NCBI GenBank assembly: GCA_048270225.1
Contig: JBLWTG010000002.1
Span: 1 to 64,000, forward strand
Source: Allopusillimonas sp048270225
Lineage (GTDB): Bacteria; Pseudomonadota; Gammaproteobacteria; Burkholderiales; Burkholderiaceae_B
Length of the DNA: 64,000 nucleotides
Direction: 5' to 3'
The notes below the pieces were generated by a model, which saw nothing but the letters and a program-made list of their open reading frames with translations, was not told the origin of the DNA and searched no databases. Positions 34,124-41,615 of this stretch are shown in pieces; positions within the stretch are counted from its first letter, which is position 1, and each line of letters begins with the position of its first letter. Made by a program: the position numbers and the translations under genes.

Positions 34124-34924
34124 ATGGCAAATAACAGCACAACTGAACGCCCCCAGATCTTCATGGATATCCAGGATGGCATAGCCACCATCACAATCAA
34201 CCGTCCCGAAAGCAGAAACGCCCTGTCCGTATCTGTATGCAATACATTGCTCGACTATTGGGGCCAGATTGATGCCGATGCTGAAATTCACGTGGTCATC
34301 CTTACCTCAACGGATTGCGGAACATTCTGCGCCGGCATGGACCTGAAAGAAGCCGCACATCTGCAGGCCACGCAAGGAACGGACATGCTGCAACACCTGC
34401 GCGATCCCTTCCACCAACGCATGCGCACAGTAGAAAAGCCGATTATCGCCGCGATGACCGGCCATTTCACTGCCGGAGGCATGGTGCTCGCCGCCAATAG
34501 CGACATACGTATAGGACTGGCCGGAACAAGCGGCGGCATTTCCGAAGCCAAGGTCGGACGCGGCTCTCCCTGGGCCGTCCCCATGCTATGGATGCTGCCT
34601 CAACCCTTTTTGCTGGAACTCGCGCTCACCGGCTCCCTGCACCCCATATCCCGGTTCCACGAGTATGGATTCATCAATTACGTAGAGCCGTCGCCACAGG
34701 CGGTGCGACAAAGCGCTCTTGACCTTGCCCGCACCATACGAGAAAACGCACCATTGACCGTTTGGGCCGCCAAGAAAAGCATCAACGCAGCCATGGATCT
34801 CGGGTGCATGCAGGGGATCGAGCAAGCCAGAAAATATCACGAACGCGTCTACGCCAGCCAGGACGCCATCGAAGGTCCAAAAGCATTCGCGGAAAAACGC
34901 AAACCGCACTGGATTGGCGCCTGA
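34124..34924 (+). CDS. Enoyl-CoA hydratase/isomerase (crotonase) family protein
   Basis: A 266-residue crotonase-fold protein. It has the oxyanion-hole loop FCAGMDLKEA and a second loop GHFTAGGMVLAANSDIRIG. In classical enoyl-CoA hydratase one catalytic Glu lies in the C-E-L-A position of this second loop; here it reads M-V-L-A. The second Glu position, in ISEAKVGRGSPWA, is kept. The enzyme may therefore be an isomerase, hydrolase or lyase rather than a hydratase. Part of the plus-strand operon, 80 bp after maoC and 35 bp before the AtuA-like gene. Confidence 0.88.
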   Translation: MANNSTTERPQIFMDIQDGIATITINRPESRNALSVSVCNTLLDYWGQIDADAEIHVVILTSTDCGTFCAGMDLKEAAHLQATQGTDMLQHLRDPFHQRMRTVEKPIIAAMTGHFTAGGMVLAANSDIRIGLAGTSGGISEAKVGRGSPWAVPMLWMLPQPFLLELALTGSLHPISRFHEYGFINYVEPSPQAVRQSALDLARTIRENAPLTVWAAKKSINAAMDLGCMQGIEQARKYHERVYASQDAIEGPKAFAEKRKPHWIGA

Positions 34925-34959
34925 CAGTTGGGTGCACAACGTTTGGAGAAACATACGGC

Positions 34960-36336
34960 ATGAAACAGAAAATACGCTTAGGCGCAGGCTCCGGTTTCTG
35001 GGGCGATGGATTCGATCCAGCCATGGAACTTCTCGAACATGGGGAACTGGACTACATGGGGTTCGACTTTCTGGCTGAACTGACCATGGCGCTATTACAG
35101 CGCCAGAAACTGAAGAATCCCCAAGCCGGATATGTACCCGACGCCGTCGAATACATATCCAGAATGCTCTCCCTGGCCAGAACGCGTGAGACTCGTCTCA
35201 TATCCAATGGCGGCGGCGTAAATCCGCGCGCGGCTGCCAAACGTATTGCGGAACAGGCGGCATTGCAAGGCTTTCAGGGTACCCGCGTGGCACTGGTTGA
35301 AGGAGACGACCTGCTCGGCGAGATAGACACCATGCTTGCCGCAGGCGTTTCTTTTGCCAACGCGGAAACCGGAGATACCAACTTCGACGCTATACGCAGC
35401 CGTATCGTGGCGGCCAATGCCTATACAGACTCATCGGGTGTGATACAAGGCCTGCAGCAAGGCGCCGACATCGTCATTACTGGCCGCATTTCCGACAACG
35501 CCGTCTACGTAGGGCCCATCATGCATGAGTTCGGATGGCAGCACGATCCGGCGCATGCGGACCGGATTGCTGCGGCCATCGTCATGGGCCATGTGGTCGA
35601 ATGCGCTTCTGCCTGCGCAGGCGGCATGTCATCACGCTTTGCCGACATGCCGCACATGGGCCGCCCAGGCTTTCCCTACTTCGACATATCGGCGGACGGA
35701 TGCGCAGAACTCTCCAAGCTTCCGGGCTCTGGCGGGCGTGTGGATGCATTCACCGTAAAGGAACACCTTGTCTATGAAATACACGATCCACGTCGCTACC
35801 TCATGCCTGACGGCATACCAGACTTCACCACTCTCAAGCTCACCGAAACCGGACCTGACCGGGTTCTGATCAGCGGCGCGACAGGGAAGCCGGCACCGGA
35901 CCAGCTAAAGCTTATCCTTGCGTATTCAGACGGATGGATAGGCGAGAGTCTTGCGCTCTTTCCATGGCCACAAGCCTACCAAAGGGCAGTTAAGGCACGC
36001 GAAACCATGCTTGAACGGTTCGAGCGCATGGGTTTGAAATCTTCCCAGATCCAGTTCGACTTCGTCGGATTGAATACCCTGCACGGTCCAGCAGCCCCAA
36101 TCCCGGACACGGAAGCACTGGACAAGCTGAACGAAGTCGGACTGCGCTGCGCGGTACGAACCGACACTCGAGAAGAGGCTGAAAAGGTTCGACGGGCCGG
36201 TAGCCACTTATGGATCATGGGGCCGGGCGGCACTTCGTTCGGTACGCCGATCAAACCCAGGCCAGTTCTTTCTTTATGGCCCACCCTGATTCCCAGGGAT
36301 TTCGTCAACCAAACCGTAGAAGTCCTGGAGGCCTAA
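34960..36336 (+). CDS. AtuA family (DUF1446) acyl-CoA/terpene-utilisation protein
   Basis: A 458-residue protein. The ATG at 34960 is chosen over an upstream in-frame start because GGAGAA lies 9 nt before it and the family begins with this I-R-L-G-A-G-S-G-F-W-G-D. Other family parts are LDYMGFDFLAELTMALL, LISNGGGVNPRAAA, ADIVITGRISDNAV, MGHVVECASACAGGMSSRF, and GMSS-linked YFDIS. AtuA is required for acyclic terpene (citronellol/geraniol) catabolism in Pseudomonas, but its reaction is not established. Here it stands without a geranyl-CoA carboxylase. The next gene, 2 bp away, encodes its usual small partner. Confidence 0.9.
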   Translation: MKQKIRLGAGSGFWGDGFDPAMELLEHGELDYMGFDFLAELTMALLQRQKLKNPQAGYVPDAVEYISRMLSLARTRETRLISNGGGVNPRAAAKRIAEQAALQGFQGTRVALVEGDDLLGEIDTMLAAGVSFANAETGDTNFDAIRSRIVAANAYTDSSGVIQGLQQGADIVITGRISDNAVYVGPIMHEFGWQHDPAHADRIAAAIVMGHVVECASACAGGMSSRFADMPHMGRPGFPYFDISADGCAELSKLPGSGGRVDAFTVKEHLVYEIHDPRRYLMPDGIPDFTTLKLTETGPDRVLISGATGKPAPDQLKLILAYSDGWIGESLALFPWPQAYQRAVKARETMLERFERMGLKSSQIQFDFVGLNTLHGPAAPIPDTEALDKLNEVGLRCAVRTDTREEAEKVRRAGSHLWIMGPGGTSFGTPIKPRPVLSLWPTLIPRDFVNQTVEVLEA

Positions 36337-36338
36337 TC

Positions 36339-36647
36339 ATGTCCAGAATTCTGGCAGACATCTGCTACATCCGTTCAGGCGACAAAGGAGACATCTGTAC
36401 GGCCGGGCTCATTGCAAAAACCTCGGAGGATTATCCAGCCCTGCTGCGCAGTGTGACGCCCGAAGCCGTACGCCACCTGTATGGCGCATGGATACAAGGC
36501 GAGGTGGAATGCTTCCCCATGGATAACATACAGGCGCTGGTAGTGGTCATGAAAGGCGCTCTGGGTGGCGGAGCCACCCAAACCCTCAGGCTGGACCAGA
36601 CCGGGAAAGCGCTTGGTCATGCTTTGCTGCGCCTGCCGGTGCGCTAG
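36339..36647 (+). CDS. AtuA-associated small protein (AtuA-like C-terminal domain)
   Basis: A 102-residue protein beginning at the ATG at 36339 (MSRILADICYIRSGDKGD). The R-S-G-D-K-G-D-x-x-x-x-G motif marks the small domain that is fused to AtuA in some bacteria and separate in others. The end has ALGGGATQTLRLDQTGKALG. The reading frame touches the AtuA stop (2 bp), implying a complex. Function unknown. Last gene of the plus-strand arm. Confidence 0.85.
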   Translation: MSRILADICYIRSGDKGDICTAGLIAKTSEDYPALLRSVTPEAVRHLYGAWIQGEVECFPMDNIQALVVVMKGALGGGATQTLRLDQTGKALGHALLRLPVR

Positions 36648-36756
36648 CCAAGCAGCACAACATAAAGCATGTGCGCACTCCGGACGCTTCCGTTACGCGG
36701 CTAGGCGCGCAAGCGTCAACAAAGCGGGCAGGTATTGGGCGGACATAAGCATGCCG

Positions 36757-36999
36757 TCATTCTGCAGCGCTTTGTCCCTGGACGTCCCCAGCCTTGCGCA
36801 AAGGGGCCAGCAATGCCGTCAGACCGTTATGGTCGACTTCATGCATCAATGCCAGCAAGCGGCCTATCTCCCCCTTGGGGAAACCCTCCCGCGCGAACCA
36901 GTTCAGATAGTGCCCGGGCAGGTCGGCGATCAGCCGTCCTTTGTACTTGCCAAAGGGCATGCTGCGTGTCACAAGCAGCTCCAGGTCTTGGGGGTTCAA
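36757..36999 (-). CDS. DUF3820 family small protein
   Basis: An 80-residue protein with the DUF3820 signature: MPFGKYKGRLIADLPGHYLNWFAREGFPKGE followed by a Leu-rich helix. Some relatives are annotated as quorum-sensing-regulated factors, and the M-P-F-G-K-Y-K-G-x-x-I-x-D-L-P element recalls exonuclease-associated domains. The role is unknown. It is 49 bp downstream of the reductase-like gene, possibly cotranscribed. Confidence 0.8.
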   Translation of the reverse strand: MNPQDLELLVTRSMPFGKYKGRLIADLPGHYLNWFAREGFPKGEIGRLLALMHEVDHNGLTALLAPLRKAGDVQGQSAAE

Positions 37000-37047
37000 G
37001 CGGGTGCTCCGGTTGTGATGGCTAACACGAATGATGGCCGTAGTTGC

Positions 37048-37695
37048 TTAGTGCTTTCGCAGCACGATGTGGGTTGCGGACTCGGTGGGCACGTGCTCGG
37101 TGCAGCGAAACCCTAGACTGGGCAGGTCAAGTCCCGCGAACAACGACTCACCCGACCCGAGCAATACCGGGGAGATTGCCAGATGCATCTCATCGATCAG
37201 GCCGGCGCGCAGATACTCGCGAATTGTCGCCACGCCACCCCCTAGCCGCACATCCTTGCCGTTTGCTGCCCGGCGGGCTTGAGTGTAAGCGGACTCAATG
37301 CCATCGGTGACAAAATAAAAGGTAGTACCACCTTTCATCTCCAGCGGCGCGCGAGGATAGTGGGTTAACACAAATACAGGGACATGATACGGCGGCTCCT
37401 CCCCCCACCAGCCTTTCCATTCGTCATCCAGCCATGGCCCTCGGATTGGACCGAACATGTTCCGGCCCAGGATCCAGGCGCCGACGTTCGCAAAGCCGCG
37501 GGCGGCAAAATCTTCGGCTGGGCCGACTACGCCTTTGCTTTCATCGCCCATCATGCGTTGGAAAGTGCGGGTGCCGAAGAACCATTGATGCAGCCCCTGC
37601 GAGCGCTCACCCATTGGATTTTCCAGGCTCTGGTTCATGCCCGCGCCAAAACCATCGAGCGATAGCGTAAAGCAACTTACTTTGAGTTCAGACAT
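37048..37695 (-). CDS. Dihydrofolate reductase-like (RibD C-terminal) protein
   Basis: A 215-residue protein. The ATG at 37695 is chosen because AAGGAGAT lies 5 nt upstream. RibD C-terminal fold features are VSCFTLSLDGFGAG, GAWILGRNMFGPIRGPW, PVFVLTHYPRAPLEMKGGT, DVRLGGGVATIREYLRAGLIDEMHLAISPVLLGSGE. Such proteins, often called YwjB/YyaP-like, use NADPH, but substrates are unknown. It is not near the riboflavin genes. Neighbouring DUF3820 and beta-lactamase genes give no functional hint. Confidence 0.85.
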   Translation of the reverse strand: MSELKVSCFTLSLDGFGAGMNQSLENPMGERSQGLHQWFFGTRTFQRMMGDESKGVVGPAEDFAARGFANVGAWILGRNMFGPIRGPWLDDEWKGWWGEEPPYHVPVFVLTHYPRAPLEMKGGTTFYFVTDGIESAYTQARRAANGKDVRLGGGVATIREYLRAGLIDEMHLAISPVLLGSGESLFAGLDLPSLGFRCTEHVPTESATHIVLRKH

Positions 37696-37829
37696 CACAT
37701 CTCCTTGCAGTCGCCGTCCTGATTCCTTCTGGCCACAGGTAGACTTCCTGTTGTTTTAGCATGACCTGGTCCACCCAGATGTAACACCGCAAATGTCTTG
37801 GCGGGCACCTGAAAATGCGCCAGCGACAT
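37695..37829 (-). other. Short unassigned open frame, possible gene remnant
   Basis: A 44-codon frame, itself part of a longer open stretch reaching the beta-lactamase stop, lies between the beta-lactamase and reductase-like genes. Its segment HFQVPAKTFAVLHLGG loosely recalls the V-P-A-x-x-Y/F-A-V strand of GyrI-like effector domains, which would make it a fragment of a lost gene. There is no clear ribosome binding site, so I do not call it a gene with confidence. Confidence 0.2.
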
Positions 37830-37870
37830 CAGCTGCTTGATCACGGTGGCGATCTGTTGATAGTTCCAGC

Positions 37871-39040
37871 TTATTTCGAAAGCAGTGTCTCGATCAGAGC
37901 GTACGTTGCAGTAATCCTCGCTTCATTTGGGTAGTTTCGATTCGCCAGGACAACGATGCCAAGGCTCTCTCCCGGAAGGACTGCAACATAGCCACCAAAG
38001 CCATTTGTTGATCCTGTCTTGTTAAGGATGACGTCTTTTTGCGGCGCAAGCGCCGGATTGATTCTGACGACCTTTTGCGGACTCAGGATGAAGTCATAGC
38101 TATTCGCTGACTTCATCGTTTCAAGATCTGCGGGCCATGGGTACTGTTCCCAGATCATGTCTTGCGTGAATTTGGCGGTTCTGAACTGGCCTTCCTGCGT
38201 GCGGCGCACAGCCGCTTCGAGTTGCGGAGATACTTGCCTGAATCCGAGCTCCACATCAAGAAGCTGTAGCATGTCTCTGGCGGTCGACTTGATTCCGTAG
38301 GCCTCAGCATCAAGCACGCCGGGCGTTACACGGATAGGTTTGTCGGTTTTTCGGTCGTATCCGAAGGCATACTTGCCCATCTCTTTTTCGGGAACATCGA
38401 TCCAGGTGTTCCTCAAACCAAGTTCAGGGAGCAGCACAGTCTGTATTGCCTGTGTATAGCTCATGCCCATCGCAACAGCCGTAATATGCCCGAGAAGGCC
38501 GATGCTGATGTTGGAATAGCTACGCGCGCCAGACTGAGGCGGCTTCCAGGCCTTCAGCCAGTTCACGAGCTGACTGGTGTCGGTGATGTGATCTGGAACC
38601 TGCAAAGGGAGTCCGCCTGAGTGATGAGTTGCCAGATCCATCAGCGTCATATCGTTACCGATGGAACAACCATCCGCGCACAGAAAATGGGCAGCCTTGT
38701 CGTTCAGAGATAACTGGCCGCGCTGTTCGGCCAGAGCTGCCAGCGTCACGTTGAAGATCTTGCTGATCGACCCGAGCTCGAAAAGTGTGTCAGGAGTGGC
38801 GGGACGGTTGCCGGCACGCTGCGCCCTACCCGTGGCATAAAAGCTGTGCTGACCGTTTCTCGTTACCCCCACCACAAGACCGGGGATGTTGTATTCCTCA
38901 ATAGCCTGTGCGTAGGCAGCTCGGACCTGTGCTTGAAATGTGTCGTCGTTTGCAAAGGCGGATGACGTCATAGACGTTGAAACAATCAGTGCGATCGCAA
39001 TCAGAAATCTACAACAGGTCACATGAAGTCCTTCGAACAT
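37871..39040 (-). CDS. Class C beta-lactamase (AmpC-like)
   Basis: A 389-residue exported serine beta-lactamase with a signal peptide ending near S-A-F-A (residue 30). All three active-site motifs are present: S91-I-S-K94, Y175-S-N177 and K341-T-G343 in NKTGSTNGFGGY. Length and motif spacing fit AmpC enzymes, which hydrolyse cephalosporins and penicillins in the periplasm. No divergent ampR regulator is next to it. Instead a toxin-antitoxin remnant lies just upstream, suggesting accessory DNA. It could also be a related serine peptidase or esterase, but the YSN and KTG motifs favour AmpC. Confidence 0.92.
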   Translation of the reverse strand: MFEGLHVTCCRFLIAIALIVSTSMTSSAFANDDTFQAQVRAAYAQAIEEYNIPGLVVGVTRNGQHSFYATGRAQRAGNRPATPDTLFELGSISKIFNVTLAALAEQRGQLSLNDKAAHFLCADGCSIGNDMTLMDLATHHSGGLPLQVPDHITDTSQLVNWLKAWKPPQSGARSYSNISIGLLGHITAVAMGMSYTQAIQTVLLPELGLRNTWIDVPEKEMGKYAFGYDRKTDKPIRVTPGVLDAEAYGIKSTARDMLQLLDVELGFRQVSPQLEAAVRRTQEGQFRTAKFTQDMIWEQYPWPADLETMKSANSYDFILSPQKVVRINPALAPQKDVILNKTGSTNGFGGYVAVLPGESLGIVVLANRNYPNEARITATYALIETLLSK

Positions 39041-39158
39041 TCACCGGGACGATGTAGCCTCAGCACTCGCCATTTGATCGAGATTGTTGATCAACCGCGT
39101 GAGCACGTCAACAAGTTGCGCCTTTTGGCAGTCGTCAGCCCACAGACGGCGGCTACCG

Positions 39159-39452
39159 CTAGCCGATAGCGAATCGAAGCTCGCCAACACGCTGCAAATC
39201 CACGTGCTGGCGGGCGAGCCACAAGTCGTGGGCATCCTGCATGGCCAGCCAGCTTTCCGGGCTGCGTCCAAGCGCTTTGGAAAGACGAAGCGCCATCTCC
39301 GGTGTGACACGAGACCCGCCGCTGAGCACTCGGCTTAGCGTGGAGGCAGCTACGTCAAGCGCTTTAGCAAGCTCACGACCGCTGATATTGTTGGGCTCAA
39401 GATAAACGCTGGATATAAATTCGCCCGGATGAGGCGGGTTGTGCATGCTCAT
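39159..39452 (-). CDS. higA: HigA-family antitoxin
   Basis: A 97-residue protein with the HigA layout: N-P-P-H-P-G-E-F, then an HTH with GRELAKALDVAASTLSRVLSGG, VTPEMALRLSKALG, SPESWLAMQDAHDLWLARQ. The ATG at 39452 shares its A with the stop codon of the upstream toxin fragment (TGATG), as in intact higBA operons. It would normally neutralise HigB and repress the operon. The toxin gene here is truncated, so this antitoxin is an orphan. Confidence 0.9.
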   Translation of the reverse strand: MSMHNPPHPGEFISSVYLEPNNISGRELAKALDVAASTLSRVLSGGSRVTPEMALRLSKALGRSPESWLAMQDAHDLWLARQHVDLQRVGELRFAIG

Positions 39453-39580
39453 CAATGATAGTCCTCATAATCCAGTACAAAAGCGTTTCCGTCTACAAAC
39501 TCAAAGGTGATGCGCCAGTTTCCATTGACGGTAATGGACCAGCGCCGTCTCATTGTGCCCTTGAGGGGATAATCGTAGCG
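39452..39580 (-). pseudogene. higB: HigB toxin remnant, C-terminal half only
   Basis: The frame ending at 39452 encodes YPLKG, WSITVNGNWRITFEF and an E-D-Y-H end, matching the C-terminal 45 residues of the RelE-fold toxin HigB (usual length about 92). An in-frame stop lies at 39590-39592, and no N-terminal half is found upstream. The break coincides with an 18-bp palindrome. No active toxin is expected. Confidence 0.82.
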
Positions 39581-39595
39581 TGATGCGCATCACGC
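39578..39595. repeat. 18-bp perfect palindrome GCGTGATGCGCATCACGC
   Basis: It reads identically on both strands and lies exactly at the 5' break of the higB remnant, about 120 bp upstream of the cytochrome b561 gene. It could be a regulator site for that gene or a scar or target of recombination. Confidence 0.7.
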
Positions 39596-39717
39596 ATCAA
39601 CGCCCGCCGGATTGATACCACATACCAAGGCAGGAAAGCAGCCTCCGGCTGGTATTAAACTGAGCACTGCACTTGTTTAAGTTTTCGCCACAGTTGCGAC
39701 TTGCCATGGAAATCAAC

Positions 39718-40266
39718 ATGAACGTTTCACGCTATACATCAGGGGCCCGCAGACTCCACTGGCTGGTTTTTATTCTTGTCGCTATGGCGCTAACGCTGAT
39801 TTATGCGCATGGCTGGTCACCTAAAGGGTCAACGATTCGCGCTGTATTTAAATGGGCTCATATCCAGTTCGGCATCGTGATCCTGCTGGTCATGTTGCCA
39901 CGCGTCATTGTGCGCTGGCGAGGTGCGCGTCCTTCAATTGTGCCCCCGCCCCCTCAATGGCAGGAGCGGTTAGCCCGCCTGGTGCAACTCGTGTTGTACG
40001 TGTTGCTGTTTATCGTGCCGCTGCTTGGCATTGCCAATCGCTTATGGTCGCCCGATGACTGGAATTTTCTCGGTATTGTGCTGCCGCATGTCCCGGCGAC
40101 TGACAAGGCGTTTTCACATCAAATCGAAGATATCCATGGAACGCTGGGGAACGTTTTGATGTATCTTGCGGGCGCTCACGCCGCCATTGCGTTGGTGCAT
40201 CATTTCATCCTGCACGACAGCACGCTGAGGGGCATGCTGCCCTTCTGGCGAGAAGAGCGCCGATAA
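39718..40266 (+). CDS. Cytochrome b561 family membrane protein
   Basis: A protein of about 182 residues from the ATG at 39718 (preceded by TGGAAATC); earlier in-frame starts at 39706 and 39673 are less likely. It has four membrane helices with heme-ligand histidines: R-L-H-W-L-V-F in helix 1, FKWAHIQFG in helix 2, and DIHGTLGNV and GAHAAIALVHH in the last two. It is a CybB-type quinol-oxidising or superoxide-oxidising b-type cytochrome of the inner membrane. Stands alone on the plus strand. Confidence 0.9.
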   Translation: MNVSRYTSGARRLHWLVFILVAMALTLIYAHGWSPKGSTIRAVFKWAHIQFGIVILLVMLPRVIVRWRGARPSIVPPPPQWQERLARLVQLVLYVLLFIVPLLGIANRLWSPDDWNFLGIVLPHVPATDKAFSHQIEDIHGTLGNVLMYLAGAHAAIALVHHFILHDSTLRGMLPFWREERR

Positions 40267-40296
40267 GCAAGTGCGCTGGGAGGGAATTTTTCAAGT

Positions 40297-41505
40297 TCAA
40301 TACGCTGCACCACCGGCAATGGCTTCGTCCGCCTTGTAGTTGAACAGCCAGTCGTAGCGTTGCTCCACCTTGTCCTGGGCCCACTCCCTGCTCACATAGG
40401 CGGCGGCGCCTTCTGCATTGGCCAGCTCCGGATTGTGGAATCGACGGCCGTTTTCGGTAGACCGCTCCACGATGCGCGTGCACCGCTCCAGCCGTGCTGT
40501 TTCATATGCCAGCAATGCAGCGGGAACATCTCTGCCGCGCGCCAGCGCATCCGCAATCACGAGACCATCCTCAATAGCCATGCCGGCGCCCTGGGCCAGG
40601 AACGGCAGGGTAGGATGCGCTGCGTCTCCCATCAGGGCAATGCGTCCATTAACCCACCGGTGTAGCGGGGGACGCCCCATCAATGCCCATTTGTACGGCA
40701 CATCGATGCGGTCAATCATGACGTGAATGTCATCATGCCAGCCTGAGAAATCTCGATGGCACTCCTCATGCGTGCCTCGCGTTGTCCAGGACTCCACCTT
40801 CCAGTCGTCACGCTCAAGAATGCCGACAAAATTCATCAGCTTTCCCTGATGGAGCGGATAATTGATCACATGGCCGCCAGGCCCCACCCAATTCACACCT
40901 GTATTGCGGCGCAGGGACTCAGGCAGCGAAGCGGTGGGCACAACCCCACGCCACGCCACGCACCCAGAGAACTCCGGCCTGTCTCGCTCAAAATGCATTC
41001 CTCGAACGGGGGAGTGCACACCGTCCGCGCCGATCAGGACGTCTCCCCTGAACGAGCGACCATCTGCCGTAGTGACCAGAACGCCTTCCATATCCTGGGA
41101 TACGTCCCTCACTCTGGCGCCGAGCACCACACAGTTGGCCTCGTGCTGTTGAACAGCCCGATAAAGCGTGTTGTGCAGATCCGGCCGGTAAATCATGAAG
41201 TAGGGATAGCCGTAACGCCTGACACAGCTGGCGCCCAGATCAAACAGTTTCCAAGTCTGGCCAGTATTCCAGAGACGGATTTCTTTTCCAGTGGGCTCAA
41301 CCGCGACGGACGCTAAGGGAGCCTCAAGGCCGAGTTTGAACAATACGCGCAGTGCATTCGGACCAAGCTGCAGGCCGGCGCCCACTTCCGCCAGACTGTT
41401 CGCCTGCTCCAGCACCTGCACGTCGAAGCCCCGCTGAAGAAGCGCCAGTGCTGCAGTAAGGCCGCCTATGCCTGCGCCGCTAATCAATACTGTCCTATTC
41501 TGCAC
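40297..41505 (-). CDS. FAD-dependent aromatic hydroxylase (salicylate / 3-hydroxybenzoate hydroxylase-like)
   Basis: A 402-residue group A flavin monooxygenase with the FAD Rossmann motif SGAGIGGLTAALALLQRG, LQLGPNALRVL, the D-G motif LIGADGVHSPVR, and the second FAD motif ALMGDAAHPTLPFLAQGAGMAIEDG. Overall it resembles salicylate 1-hydroxylase and 3-hydroxybenzoate 6-hydroxylase, which hydroxylate aromatic acids with NAD(P)H and O2. It is in tandem with a Bug receptor gene 110 bp upstream and under a divergent LysR, so an imported aromatic acid is the plausible substrate. No ring-cleavage dioxygenase is in the window. Confidence 0.88.
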   Translation of the reverse strand: MQNRTVLISGAGIGGLTAALALLQRGFDVQVLEQANSLAEVGAGLQLGPNALRVLFKLGLEAPLASVAVEPTGKEIRLWNTGQTWKLFDLGASCVRRYGYPYFMIYRPDLHNTLYRAVQQHEANCVVLGARVRDVSQDMEGVLVTTADGRSFRGDVLIGADGVHSPVRGMHFERDRPEFSGCVAWRGVVPTASLPESLRRNTGVNWVGPGGHVINYPLHQGKLMNFVGILERDDWKVESWTTRGTHEECHRDFSGWHDDIHVMIDRIDVPYKWALMGRPPLHRWVNGRIALMGDAAHPTLPFLAQGAGMAIEDGLVIADALARGRDVPAALLAYETARLERCTRIVERSTENGRRFHNPELANAEGAAAYVSREWAQDKVEQRYDWLFNYKADEAIAGGAAY

Positions 41506-41615
41506 AAATCCTCGCTATCTTCTTTCTTGATCTCGTTGCTTTCAAATGCTGTCCGCATATGCCGGCGTGCTTATCCGTTGCCGGCAACGCTTCATGCTCG
41601 ACCGGTACATTTGAT

